A stretch of 64,000 nt of DNA. Origin: Saprospiraceae bacterium UBA2329 (lineage in GTDB: Bacteria; Bacteroidota; Bacteroidia; Chitinophagales; Saprospiraceae). Of the stretch, positions 49,469 to 57,819 are shown piece by piece. Location: contig DDUV01000062.1 in NCBI GenBank assembly GCA_002344975.1, positions 124,001 to 188,000 on the forward strand, in the 5' to 3' direction. Under the pieces are notes generated by a model. It saw only the letters and a program-made list of their open reading frames with translations, was not told where the DNA came from and made no database searches. Made by a program: the position numbers and the translations under genes. Within the stretch, counting starts at the first letter, position 1. Every line of letters begins with the position of its first letter.

Positions 49469-51670
49469 ATGACACTGACCAATGAATTAACATTGCACGA
49501 CGCTTTGCAGCGGTATTTCGGCTTCGACAACTTCAAAGGCATGCAGGAGCAGATTATCGAAAGCCTTCTTCGCGGTGAAGATACGTTTGTCATTATGCCC
49601 ACCGGCGGCGGAAAATCGCTTTGCTACCAGTTGCCCGCCCTGATGCTCGACGGCACCGCCATCATCATCTCGCCGCTCATCGCGCTGATGAAAAATCAGG
49701 TGGACTCCATACGGGGCTACAGCCAAAGCGACGACGTGGCGCACTTCCTCAACTCCTCGCTGACCAAAGCCCAGATGAAATTGGTAAAACAAGACATCAG
49801 CGACGGCAAAACCAAGCTGCTCTTCATAGCGCCCGAAACCCTCACCAAAGACGAAAATATTGAGTTTTTCCAACAGGTGGATGTCAGCTTTGTGGCCGTG
49901 GACGAAGCGCACTGTATCTCCGAATGGGGCCACGATTTCAGGCCGGAATACCGCCGCATCCGCTCCATGCTCGACGCCATCGGCAAAGAAATCCCCATCA
50001 TAGCGCTCACCGCCACCGCCACCCCGAAGGTGCAGTCCGACATCGTGAAGAACCTCAATATGAGGACGCACAACACCTTCATTTCTTCGTTCAACCGCGA
50101 AAACCTGTACTACGAAGTGCGGCCCAAGGGCAAACCCGAACAGACCCTCAAACAGATTGTGCAGGTCATCAAAACCATGCCGGGGCAGTCGGGCATCATT
50201 TATGTTCAAAGCCGAAAAGCAGCCGAAGACATTGCTAAAACATTGGTGGTCAATGGCATAAAAGCCGCGCCCTATCACGCCGGCCTCGACGCCAAAACCC
50301 GCACCCAAACGCAGGACGACTTCCTGATGGAGGAAATTGACGTCATCGTGGCCACCATCGCCTTCGGCATGGGCATTGACAAGCCGGACGTGCGCTTCGT
50401 CATCCACTTCGATATTCCCAAAAGCATCGAAAATTACTATCAGGAAACGGGCCGCGCCGGCCGCGACGGACTCGAAGGGCGCTGCATCGCGTTTTATGCT
50501 TACAAAGACATCCTCAAACTCGAAAAATTTCTGCGCGACAAGCCCGTTGCCGAACGCGAAATGGGCGCTCAACTCATGCAGGAAGTCATGGCCTACTCCG
50601 AAACCACCGCCTGCCGCCGCCGATTCCTGCTGCACTACTTCGGCGAGGAATACGACGACGCGCAATGCAACGACATGTGCGACAACTGCCGCCACCCCAA
50701 GGCCCGCATCGAGGTGAAAAAAGAAATGGTGATGGCCCTGCGTTCGGTGAAGGAATTGGACGAAAACTTCGCCATCAAGCCCATCATTGACTTTGTGATC
50801 GGACACGAAACCAAGGAAATCAAGGACTTTGGGTTTGATAAAAAAGAACTCTTTGGCGCCGGCAAAGACCATGATGACAACTTCTGGAGTTCGGTGCTGC
50901 GCCAGGCCATGCTCAACGGCTTCATCAACAAAGACATCGAAAGCTACGGCCTGCTGAAAATGACCGAAAAAGGCCATCATTTTATTAAAAACCCGCAGCC
51001 TTTCCAGATTCCGCTCAACCACGACTACGACAAAGAGCTGCCCGAAAGCGACGAGCCGGCAGGACGCACCAGCGTACTCGACGAGGGGCTGTTCAACATG
51101 CTCAAAGACCTGCGCCGCCGCGAGGCCAAACGCCTCAACGTGCCGCCTTACGTCATCTTCCAGGACCCCTCGCTCGAAGACATGGCCATTCAGTACCCGG
51201 TCTCGATGGAAGACATGGCCAAGGTGAGCGGCGTGAGCATCGGCAAGGCTACGCGCTACGGCAAAGCTTTTGTAGAACTGATTCGCAAGTATGTGGAGGA
51301 GAACGAGATAGAGCGGCCCAGCGAGGTGGTGGTCAAACAAATGGCCAATAAATCGAAGGCCAAAGTCAACATCATTCAAAACATAGACCGCAAAATCAGC
51401 CTCGACGACGTGGCCCGCGCTACCGGCCTGAACATGGACGAACTGATGGACGAACTCGACGCCATCGTGGAGTCGGGTACCAAGGTCAATATTGACTACT
51501 ATCTGGAAGACGCCTTGGACGAAGCCGTGCGGGAAGACATCTACGATTACTTCATGCAATCCGATACCGACGACATCAAAGCGGCCTACAAAGACCTGCG
51601 CGAAGACGAGGTGACGATGGAGGAAATCCGGTTGGTGCGCATCAAGTTTTTGTCGGAGATGGCGAATTGA
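49469..51670 (+). CDS. recQ: ATP-dependent DNA helicase RecQ
   Basis: 733 residues. SF2 helicase core: motif I MPTGGGKSLCYQLP (about 44-57), motif II VAVDEAHCISEWGHDFRPEY, motif III ALTATATPKV, motif VI QETGRAGRDG. A RecQ-C-terminal domain follows with four zinc cysteines (C in TTACRRRFLL, then DAQCNDMCDNC), and an HRDC-like end plus a longer Bacteroidota-type extension (KVNIIQNIDRKISLDDVARATGLNMDELMDEL, in parts). A 3'-5' helicase in recombination and fork restart. The 217-bp upstream gap shows only AT-rich DNA with no recognisable promoter. Confidence 0.95.
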   Translation: MTLTNELTLHDALQRYFGFDNFKGMQEQIIESLLRGEDTFVIMPTGGGKSLCYQLPALMLDGTAIIISPLIALMKNQVDSIRGYSQSDDVAHFLNSSLTKAQMKLVKQDISDGKTKLLFIAPETLTKDENIEFFQQVDVSFVAVDEAHCISEWGHDFRPEYRRIRSMLDAIGKEIPIIALTATATPKVQSDIVKNLNMRTHNTFISSFNRENLYYEVRPKGKPEQTLKQIVQVIKTMPGQSGIIYVQSRKAAEDIAKTLVVNGIKAAPYHAGLDAKTRTQTQDDFLMEEIDVIVATIAFGMGIDKPDVRFVIHFDIPKSIENYYQETGRAGRDGLEGRCIAFYAYKDILKLEKFLRDKPVAEREMGAQLMQEVMAYSETTACRRRFLLHYFGEEYDDAQCNDMCDNCRHPKARIEVKKEMVMALRSVKELDENFAIKPIIDFVIGHETKEIKDFGFDKKELFGAGKDHDDNFWSSVLRQAMLNGFINKDIESYGLLKMTEKGHHFIKNPQPFQIPLNHDYDKELPESDEPAGRTSVLDEGLFNMLKDLRRREAKRLNVPPYVIFQDPSLEDMAIQYPVSMEDMAKVSGVSIGKATRYGKAFVELIRKYVEENEIERPSEVVVKQMANKSKAKVNIIQNIDRKISLDDVARATGLNMDELMDELDAIVESGTKVNIDYYLEDALDEAVREDIYDYFMQSDTDDIKAAYKDLREDEVTMEEIRLVRIKFLSEMAN

Positions 51671-51730
51671 AGCGGGGCAGGGCAACCATTTTTACTTTGC
51701 AAATGTACAATAGGTGTAAATTCATCCGAC

Positions 51731-51970
51731 ATGAATCCGCTTTTAGAGAGAATATCCGTCAATCCGCAGGTGTGTTTCGGCAAACCCTGCATCAAGGGCA
51801 CTCGTATTTGGGTGTCTTTGATCTTGGATTTTTTGGCAACAGGTACTGGAATTGAGGAGATTTTGCAACATTACCCCCAATTGCAACGAGAAGACGTGCT
51901 GGCTTGCATCGCTTATGGCGCGGCCATGTCGCACGAACATTTCGTAGCCATTGACATCGCTGCGGCTTGA
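51731..51970 (+). CDS. DUF433 family antitoxin
   Basis: 79 residues. ISVNPQVCFGKPCIKGTRIWVSLILDFLATG (in parts), EEILQHYPQLQREDVLACIAYGA: the DUF433 winged-helix signature (R-I-x-P-x-V-x-x-G-x-P-x-I-x-G-T-R). It commonly pairs with DUF5615 PIN-like toxins and probably acts as antitoxin and autorepressor. The stop is one base before the toxin ATG. Confidence 0.85.
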   Translation: MNPLLERISVNPQVCFGKPCIKGTRIWVSLILDFLATGTGIEEILQHYPQLQREDVLACIAYGAAMSHEHFVAIDIAAA

Positions 51971-51971
51971 T

Positions 51972-52340
51972 ATGCTTAGGTTTAAACTTGACGAAAATTT
52001 CAGTCCCTCATTAACTGAATTATTCAAGGCACACAACTACGATGCCGAATCAGTCTTAGACGAACAACTATCAGGTGCTCCAGATTCAGATATATATGAG
52101 GTTTGCAGGCAGGAAAATCGCTGCCTGATAACATTTGACTTAGATTTCGCCAATATACTCCGCTTTCCCGCTGAATCAACTCAAGGAATTGTTGTTATTC
52201 GCACGAACCAGATCATCACGCTGGAAGTCATGAAACAAATGCTGGAGATACTCCTCCAACTTTTTGAATCATCTTCCCCCACGGGCTGCCTGTGGATATT
52301 GGAACCCCATCAACTCAGAATAAGAAAGCCAAAAGAGTGA
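51972..52340 (+). CDS. DUF5615 PIN-like toxin
   Basis: 122 residues, ATG at 51972. The PIN-like fold of DUF5615 (Mut7-C RNase relatives): FKLDENFSPSLTELFKAHNYDAESVLDEQLSGAPDSDIYEVCR (in parts) with D6/E7, and CLITFDLDFANILRFP with D residues near 70-72, followed by GIVVIRTNQ. A probable RNase toxin paired with the upstream DUF433 antitoxin. Confidence 0.85.
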   Translation: MLRFKLDENFSPSLTELFKAHNYDAESVLDEQLSGAPDSDIYEVCRQENRCLITFDLDFANILRFPAESTQGIVVIRTNQIITLEVMKQMLEILLQLFESSSPTGCLWILEPHQLRIRKPKE

Positions 52341-52470
52341 AAGTCGGCCTCGCTCACCTTGCATCTCTCCAGTTGAGGTACTTTTACCGAATACAGACCG
52401 TAGTTATGATACAGCTATACCGGAAAATTTCGGAGTTTTATCAAAATTTCAACCGTCACGCTACCTCAAC

Positions 52471-54471
52471 ATGAAATACCTCCTCCTCCTCTCCCTCCTC
52501 CCGCTGCTCCTTTCCGCGCAGCCGGCTACCCGGAAACAACAGCCGCCTTTTCAGGAATTCCGCTTGGACAATGGCCTCAGAGTCATGGTGGTACAAAACA
52601 AAAAGCTGCCCGATCTGCACTTTCACTTTTTCACCCAACTGCCCGTAGCCCCCGAAGAAAACTTAGTCGGATACGAGGAACTCACCGCCGTCATGCAGGC
52701 CATAGGGCCGGCGTCCAAAGCAATGTGGGACGAGCAGGTTGCCCACTGGGGCGCTCTGTTTACTGCCGGCCCCGATGGCATCATGGCAGTTTGCCAAGCC
52801 CGGTATCGGGAACAGATGATGGCGTTTATGGCCGACATGGTGCTGCGGCCCGCCTTTGATCCTGTTGATTTTGAACAACTTAAAATCCGTCGTCTCGCCA
52901 AACTGAACACTGAAATAAACACACCCGCCACCGTAGCCGCCAATGTGGCCGCCGTGCTCGCCTTCGGAAAAACACACCCTTACGGAGAATTGCCCACGCC
53001 GCAAACCATCCGCAACATAGAGCTGAAGCACTGCCGCACATACTACCACGCTTTTTATCGCCCCGAAATGTCCTGTTTGGTCATCATGGGCGATGTTCGG
53101 CTGCCCGATGCCCGGAAATTAGTGGAGTCACATTTTTCCAATTGGCAACAGGGCGGCATTCTCACCCAGTCTTTCGAGCTGCCTCCCCTACCCCGCTCCA
53201 CACAAATAGCCTACGTTGCGCTCCCCGATGCCGATACTGCCGCCGTCCGCATGGCGTACCCCGTGCAACTCCGGCCCGGCGATCCCGATTTTTGGAAAAC
53301 CTTGCTGCTCAATACCGTTCTGCTCCAGCGTCTCAACGACAAGGCCGGAAAGTTTGCCACCGATTTTCAATTCGGTATCACACCCGACCGAGAAATGGCG
53401 CTCTTCGTAGCAGCGGCCAAAGTCCCCTCCCGGCATAGCGACAGCCTCGTAGGCCTGCTTTTGAACGAAATAGAAGTCTTGCGCCGCGAACCGCTTTCTG
53501 AAACTGAGATGGAGCGAGCCAGACAACTGCTACACGATACTTGGAAATGGACTTGGGGACGGCCATTCCGCGTCAGTCGTTTCGCCATAGACGTGGCGCG
53601 GTATCGCCTTCCGGCAGATTTTTTTCATCGTTGGAGGGAGCAGATTTCTAAAACAACGCCGCAGCAACTCCATGCCGCCGCCCGAAAATACCTGCCCGAA
53701 GAACAGGCGCACATCCTGGTGGCAGGCCAACGGGAAGACGCCGCCGCCCTCACCCGTTTCGATGGAGACGGCAGGGTAGTTTTTTATGATGTGTACGGTA
53801 CCCCCATAGACGACAACAACCTCCTGATGCCGGAGGGCTTAGACGCAAAGGGCATCATTGAGGGGTACATACAGGCCGTAGGCGGGCAGGAACGCTTGGC
53901 CTCCATTTCCGACCTGACGCTGCACATGAGCGCGCAGGTGCAAGGGCAGGAAGTGAAAATGACGATACAAAAAAAGGGCCCCGGCAAGGCGCTTGTCGTC
54001 TCCTCGGTGCAGGGCAACGTGCTGACAAAGATTGCCTTCGACGGAGCGCAGGCCTCGGTGTATGCGATGGGCGAAAAACAAGCATTGGACGATCAGGCAA
54101 CGGCTTCCATCCAACGGCAGGCTTGGCTGTTCCCGGAAATCGAGTACCTTCGCAGCGGTTCTTTGTCGTTTGGAGGCTTGGAGGATATAAATGGCCGAAA
54201 AGCCTGGCGCGTGGATGTAGTGACGCAAAAAGGGTACGCCTGTTCAGAGTATTACGATGTGGAGACGGCGCTGAAGTTGCGTTCGGTGACCATCGAGGCC
54301 GGCATGAGGGTGGTGAATAACTACTCCGATTACCGGGAGCAGCAGGGTATTTTGCTTCCTTTTGAAATTTTGACGACTTTTGCCGGCGAACAGCAGCCGC
54401 CCATGTTGATGCGGGTGAGTGAGGCAAAGTTGAACACGGGATTGAGCGACAGTATTTTTTTCATCAGATAA
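52471..54471 (+). CDS. Inactive M16-type peptidase homologue fused to a LolA-like domain
   Basis: 666 residues; signal peptide ending ...LLLSAQ. Residues about 25-440 have the two-lobed M16 (insulinase) layout: FRLDNGLRVMVVQNKKLPDLH, FGKTHPYGELPTPQTIRNIELKHCRTYYHAFYRPEMSCLVIMGD (in parts). The zinc motif HxxEH, expected where the protein reads VGYEELTAVMQAIG, is missing, so it should lack protease activity. About 450-666 (GIIEGYIQAVGGQERLASISDLTLHMSA in parts, KGYACSEYYDVETALKLRSV, NYSDYREQQGILLPFEI) resembles outer-membrane lipoprotein carrier (LolA/LolB-like) folds. Such fusions normally neighbour an active M16 gene; here none is adjacent. Confidence 0.78.
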   Translation: MKYLLLLSLLPLLLSAQPATRKQQPPFQEFRLDNGLRVMVVQNKKLPDLHFHFFTQLPVAPEENLVGYEELTAVMQAIGPASKAMWDEQVAHWGALFTAGPDGIMAVCQARYREQMMAFMADMVLRPAFDPVDFEQLKIRRLAKLNTEINTPATVAANVAAVLAFGKTHPYGELPTPQTIRNIELKHCRTYYHAFYRPEMSCLVIMGDVRLPDARKLVESHFSNWQQGGILTQSFELPPLPRSTQIAYVALPDADTAAVRMAYPVQLRPGDPDFWKTLLLNTVLLQRLNDKAGKFATDFQFGITPDREMALFVAAAKVPSRHSDSLVGLLLNEIEVLRREPLSETEMERARQLLHDTWKWTWGRPFRVSRFAIDVARYRLPADFFHRWREQISKTTPQQLHAAARKYLPEEQAHILVAGQREDAAALTRFDGDGRVVFYDVYGTPIDDNNLLMPEGLDAKGIIEGYIQAVGGQERLASISDLTLHMSAQVQGQEVKMTIQKKGPGKALVVSSVQGNVLTKIAFDGAQASVYAMGEKQALDDQATASIQRQAWLFPEIEYLRSGSLSFGGLEDINGRKAWRVDVVTQKGYACSEYYDVETALKLRSVTIEAGMRVVNNYSDYREQQGILLPFEILTTFAGEQQPPMLMRVSEAKLNTGLSDSIFFIR

Positions 54472-54492
54472 CCTTTTTAAAATCAAAACCTT

Positions 54493-54969
54493 ATGCAAGA
54501 AGATGATCTGATTCTGGACGAACCTTTGTTTGAAGACCAGGAGTGGAAACCCGCTCACGCTTCCAAAGGCCAACGCTTTGTCAACTACCTGCTCGATCAG
54601 GTGGCCATGACAGGCATGATGAGTGCTTTTTTTATTTTCAGCGGCCTTGTAGAGGTCTTTGAAGATAGTAAATTAGGCAATTGGATCATTGGAGCCATCT
54701 CTGCGCTCATTTATTACACCCTCATGGAGAGCTTTCTGCAAGGCAAATCACTCGGCAAATACGTCACCAAAACGCGGGTCGTTACGCACGAGGGCTACCA
54801 GCCGGAACTTTCCACCATTTTGGTCAGATCGCTGAGCCGCGTAGTGCCTTTTGATGCGCTGTCGTTTTTGTTCAAAGAACCCGGCGGCTGGCACGATGAG
54901 TGGTCCAAAACTTATGTGGTAGAAGATCGCTGCCTGCGGGTCAACCGCTCTCCTGTCGAAACTGTATAA
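54493..54969 (+). CDS. RDD family membrane protein
   Basis: 158 residues with two to three hydrophobic segments (about 36-56, 65-85). ASKGQRFVNYLLDQVAMTGMM corresponds to the R-D-D motif start of the family, and SLGKYVTKTRVVTHEGYQPELSTILVRSLSRVVPFDALS (in parts) is its conserved second half. RDD proteins are small inner-membrane proteins of mostly unknown transport function. It lies between the M16-like gene (21 bp) and the asparaginase-like gene (6 bp), all co-directional. Confidence 0.82.
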   Translation: MQEDDLILDEPLFEDQEWKPAHASKGQRFVNYLLDQVAMTGMMSAFFIFSGLVEVFEDSKLGNWIIGAISALIYYTLMESFLQGKSLGKYVTKTRVVTHEGYQPELSTILVRSLSRVVPFDALSFLFKEPGGWHDEWSKTYVVEDRCLRVNRSPVETV

Positions 54970-54975
54970 AGTATC

Positions 54976-55467
54976 ATGATACAAGTTTTTGTAACCGGCG
55001 GTACTTTTGACAAAGAGTACAACTATATTAACGGAGCGCTCTTTTTCAAAGACACCCACCTGCCGGAGATGTTTTCCCGTGGGCGTTGCACCGTAGAGGT
55101 GGATGTCAAAACGCTCATGATGGTGGACAGCTTGGAAATGACCGACGCCGACCGCGACATCATCATCCACAATTGCCGCCGCTGCACGCACCAACGCATC
55201 ATCCTCACGCACGGCACCGATCGCATGGTGGAAACTGCCCGGCACCTGGCTCAGGCGGGCATCGAAGACAAAACCATTGTACTCACCGGGGCCATGATTC
55301 CTTACGCTTTCGGCACTTCTTCCGACGGTTTTTTCAATCTCGGCAGCGCGCTGGCTTTTGCGCAAACACTGCCGCCGGGCGTGTATGTGGTGATGAACGG
55401 GCGCTATTTCGAGTGGGATCATGTGCGCAAAAACCTGAACACCGGCAATTTTGAGGAGGTGTCCTAA
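54976..55467 (+). CDS. Short asparaginase-like protein (N-terminal domain only)
   Basis: 163 residues. It matches the N-terminal catalytic domain of type I/II L-asparaginases: VFVTGGTFDKEY (nucleophile-Thr region TGGTFDK), ILTHGTDRMVETARHL with the THGTD motif, VLTGAMIPYAFGTSSDGFFNLGSALAFA (in parts), GVYVVMNGRYF. The usual second domain (about 150 residues) is absent and no frameshift remnant follows, so this is a stand-alone short family member whose substrate is uncertain. Third gene of a likely operon with the RDD gene; convergent with the AAA/PD-(D/E)XK gene. Confidence 0.82.
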   Translation: MIQVFVTGGTFDKEYNYINGALFFKDTHLPEMFSRGRCTVEVDVKTLMMVDSLEMTDADRDIIIHNCRRCTHQRIILTHGTDRMVETARHLAQAGIEDKTIVLTGAMIPYAFGTSSDGFFNLGSALAFAQTLPPGVYVVMNGRYFEWDHVRKNLNTGNFEEVS

Positions 55468-55481
55468 CGAATGAAAGTAAG

Positions 55482-57029
55482 TTAAACCTCTTCTTCCGCC
55501 CAATCCGACACGGCCTTTTTCACACTATCGAAATTGATGCCTATACCAATTACGGGTTTATTTTCTAATCGTAGGGCAGCGGCATAGTCCTTGCGCCGAA
55601 TTTGCGAGAGGGCTGCCTCAGCGCTCTGGTCTATTTTGAACTCCAGCAAATAAATATGCGTGGGGGTTTGCACCACAGCATCCATTCTGCCGTCGGAGGT
55701 ATGCACCTCGCTTTGAATGAACAGGCCGAGGTAGCGAAAATGCAAGTGTACCAAGGCATGATAAAAATGCTCGCCTTTTTCATCCAACAAATGGCTGGGT
55801 ACTCCTTTGAGCATGGAGTTGATGACGGTGACTACCCGCGCAATGTCATTGGCGAAAAAAGCCTCCTCCAATTGCTGTACAGGAACTACCGTTTCCGGCG
55901 CGGCGCGATGAAGTAGTACCGATAGCAGATGCCCGGTCAGGGCTTGCTCCACTTCCCGGTTGGGGTAGTCAAGGGTATAAATACCGCGAATATGGTCTAT
56001 ATTTTTGATGGTCAGGTAGCCGGTTTGGAAGAGCAGAGAACGCGTTTCGAGGTTGTCTAAAGAATAACTTTCAAAAATCAGACCACTGACTTTCAGGTCA
56101 TTAAGATTAAAATAACCCGATTCTTTGATTTTCTGAATAAGGAACGTCGGCGTACCGGTTTTGAACCAGTAGTCTTGAAAAGACCCGGACGCAAAGAAGT
56201 TGAGCACCGAAAAGGGGTTATATACATGGTCTCGTCCGTTCCAGGTGTAGCCGTCGTACCATGTCTTGATTTGAGCCAGCAACTCTTCCGTCGTAACGCC
56301 CGGCATTTCCTCCAAGGTGTATTGCAGCCACTCCTGAAAAGTATTTTCCAATTCCGGCTGCGTATAACCCGTCAGAGTGGCATGGCGCGGGTTGAGCGTG
56401 ATGTCGTTTAAATTGTTGAGATCGCTGAAAATACTGACCTTGCTGAATTTCGACACGCCGGTAATGAGCAAAAACTCCAGATACGGGTCGGCGCTTTTGA
56501 TGATGCTGTAAAAACTCTTCAAAATGCGCTGATGCTCAAAGGCGGTGGGCAACTGGTCTTTTTCTAAATAATCAATCAGTGGCTTGTCGTACTCGTCTAT
56601 GAGCAATACGACTTTGCCTTTTTTTTCGGACAGTTCGCGTATCAACTCCCTGAACTTCTGGTCGTAGGTCGCCTCCTTGAGCGAAAGGCCATACATCGCC
56701 GCCTGCTCCTCTAATGTTTTGTGCAAAGCAGACTCCAAACCGCCCGTATTGTACCCGATCTCGTTGAACTGAATATGCACTACGGGGTGTACTTTCGTCC
56801 AATTCCATTGATTTTCAATCCAAAGCCCCTCAAACAAGTCCCGGCTGCCACTGTAAATTTCCCGAATGGTGGACAGCGTGAGCGACTTGCCGAAACGCCG
56901 CGGGCGAGAGAGGAAAAAGTATTGCCCCGAGGAAATAAGCTGGTATATATGCCGGGTCTTGTCCACATAGAGGCAGTCGTCCTCTCTGATCTTGCGGAAA
57001 GTCTGTATGCCGATGGGTAAATTTTTCAT
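55482..57029 (-). CDS. AAA-ATPase-like/PD-(D/E)XK nuclease fusion, paralogue 2
   Basis: 515 residues from the ATG at 57029 (MKNLPIGIQTFRKIREDDCLYVDKT). Unusual Walker A SRPRRFGKS (41-49), Walker B VVLLIDEYDKPLIDYL, GVSKFSKVSIFSDLNNLNDITL. PF08011-type nuclease end: DAVVQTPTHIYLLEFKIDQSAEAALSQI, with the D and E-x-K residues. It is clearly diverged from the copy at 42969 and has the most typical form of this family, which is often present in many copies per Bacteroidota genome. Stand-alone gene; role unknown. Confidence 0.88.
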   Translation of the reverse strand: MKNLPIGIQTFRKIREDDCLYVDKTRHIYQLISSGQYFFLSRPRRFGKSLTLSTIREIYSGSRDLFEGLWIENQWNWTKVHPVVHIQFNEIGYNTGGLESALHKTLEEQAAMYGLSLKEATYDQKFRELIRELSEKKGKVVLLIDEYDKPLIDYLEKDQLPTAFEHQRILKSFYSIIKSADPYLEFLLITGVSKFSKVSIFSDLNNLNDITLNPRHATLTGYTQPELENTFQEWLQYTLEEMPGVTTEELLAQIKTWYDGYTWNGRDHVYNPFSVLNFFASGSFQDYWFKTGTPTFLIQKIKESGYFNLNDLKVSGLIFESYSLDNLETRSLLFQTGYLTIKNIDHIRGIYTLDYPNREVEQALTGHLLSVLLHRAAPETVVPVQQLEEAFFANDIARVVTVINSMLKGVPSHLLDEKGEHFYHALVHLHFRYLGLFIQSEVHTSDGRMDAVVQTPTHIYLLEFKIDQSAEAALSQIRRKDYAAALRLENKPVIGIGINFDSVKKAVSDWAEEEV

Positions 57030-57091
57030 AGCGCGGTAATGGAATATGGGCAAAGATACGAAAAGAAAAAACTTGCGCGAAACCCAACTAC

Positions 57092-57625
57092 TTAGGCCCC
57101 CTCTCGCTGCCCCCGGAAAAACGCCCGCACTTCTTCCCAGTTGTTCACGCGTATGAAATCGGTCTCTAAGGCATTGTGCGAAGCCGTGAACAAAAGCGGA
57201 GTGCCCTCAAACGAGCGCAGGTTTTTGACGTGGTCGTCTATCATGTAATCGCCGCGAAGTGCGCGTTTGTCGCCACAAAAAATGACGTTCTTCCAGGGGA
57301 TAAAAGAAAAATGCTCCTCCAGCCAGTCGTACTTCTCGGTCAGCGAGTGCCTGAATTCCATAGCCGCCGAATTGATGAATACTTCGTAATGGTCCATCAA
57401 CTCCCGAATGACCTCCTGGCTGCCCGGCATTACAGGTAAATCGGAGAAAAAGCCTTTGTCGTGTAAATACCCCCGAACGCGATCTGCGCCCGGCAATTCG
57501 TAAATCTTTTTGCCCCAAAACTCCATCCGGTCGGGGCGGCGACCGAACTCGCGTTCAAAAATGTCCAAAAACTTGGGATAGACGTCGGCGATGACCTCGT
57601 CCATGTCAATCAATATTCTTTTCAT
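57092..57625 (-). CDS. 5'(3')-deoxyribonucleotidase-like HAD phosphatase
   Basis: 177 residues. HAD motif I DMDEVIAD with D7 and D9 (KRILIDMDEVIADVYPKFL), FGRRPDRMEFWGKKIYEL, LPVMPGSQEVIREL, motif II-like INSAAMEF, and motif IV YMIDDHVKNL. This corresponds to the 5'-nucleotidase type C (NT5C) family, which dephosphorylates deoxyribonucleoside monophosphates. The protein is one compact domain. It lies downstream of the sugar-transferase gene, separated by the inverted heptad element. Confidence 0.88.
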   Translation of the reverse strand: MKRILIDMDEVIADVYPKFLDIFEREFGRRPDRMEFWGKKIYELPGADRVRGYLHDKGFFSDLPVMPGSQEVIRELMDHYEVFINSAAMEFRHSLTEKYDWLEEHFSFIPWKNVIFCGDKRALRGDYMIDDHVKNLRSFEGTPLLFTASHNALETDFIRVNNWEEVRAFFRGQREGA

Positions 57626-57644
57626 ATAATATGGTTATTTATAC

Positions 57645-57794
57645 AGCTTCAAGCTGTTAGCTTCGAGCTACGAGCTTATTTCTCCAAAATTGAAATAAAA
57701 TTCTTCTTCAAAGTACATTTTGGAATTTACCTAAATGGACAATGATTCTTTTTCATTAAGTTATCAAGCTCGTGGCTCGCAGCTCGTGGCTTTT
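57645..57794. repeat. Inverted AGCT-heptad element
   Basis: Left arm of five heptamers (AGCTTCA, AGCTGTT, AGCTTCG, AGCTACG, AGCTTAT; 57645-57679) and right arm AGCTCGT, GGCTCGC, AGCTCGT, GGCTTTT (57767-57794). Arms 57659-57677 and 57766-57784 are inverted repeats with 17 of 19 matches, flanking 88 bp of AT-rich DNA. MITE-like geometry; no coding capacity. Confidence 0.65.
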
Positions 57795-57819
57795 GGAACG
57801 ATGCTGACATTCTGAGCTA

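Noticed and set aside
49487..51685. 732-codon open frame antisense to recQ
   Set aside because: Its only support is length; the sense strand encodes a full RecQ with all helicase motifs, and the antisense frame is a by-product of GC-rich third positions.
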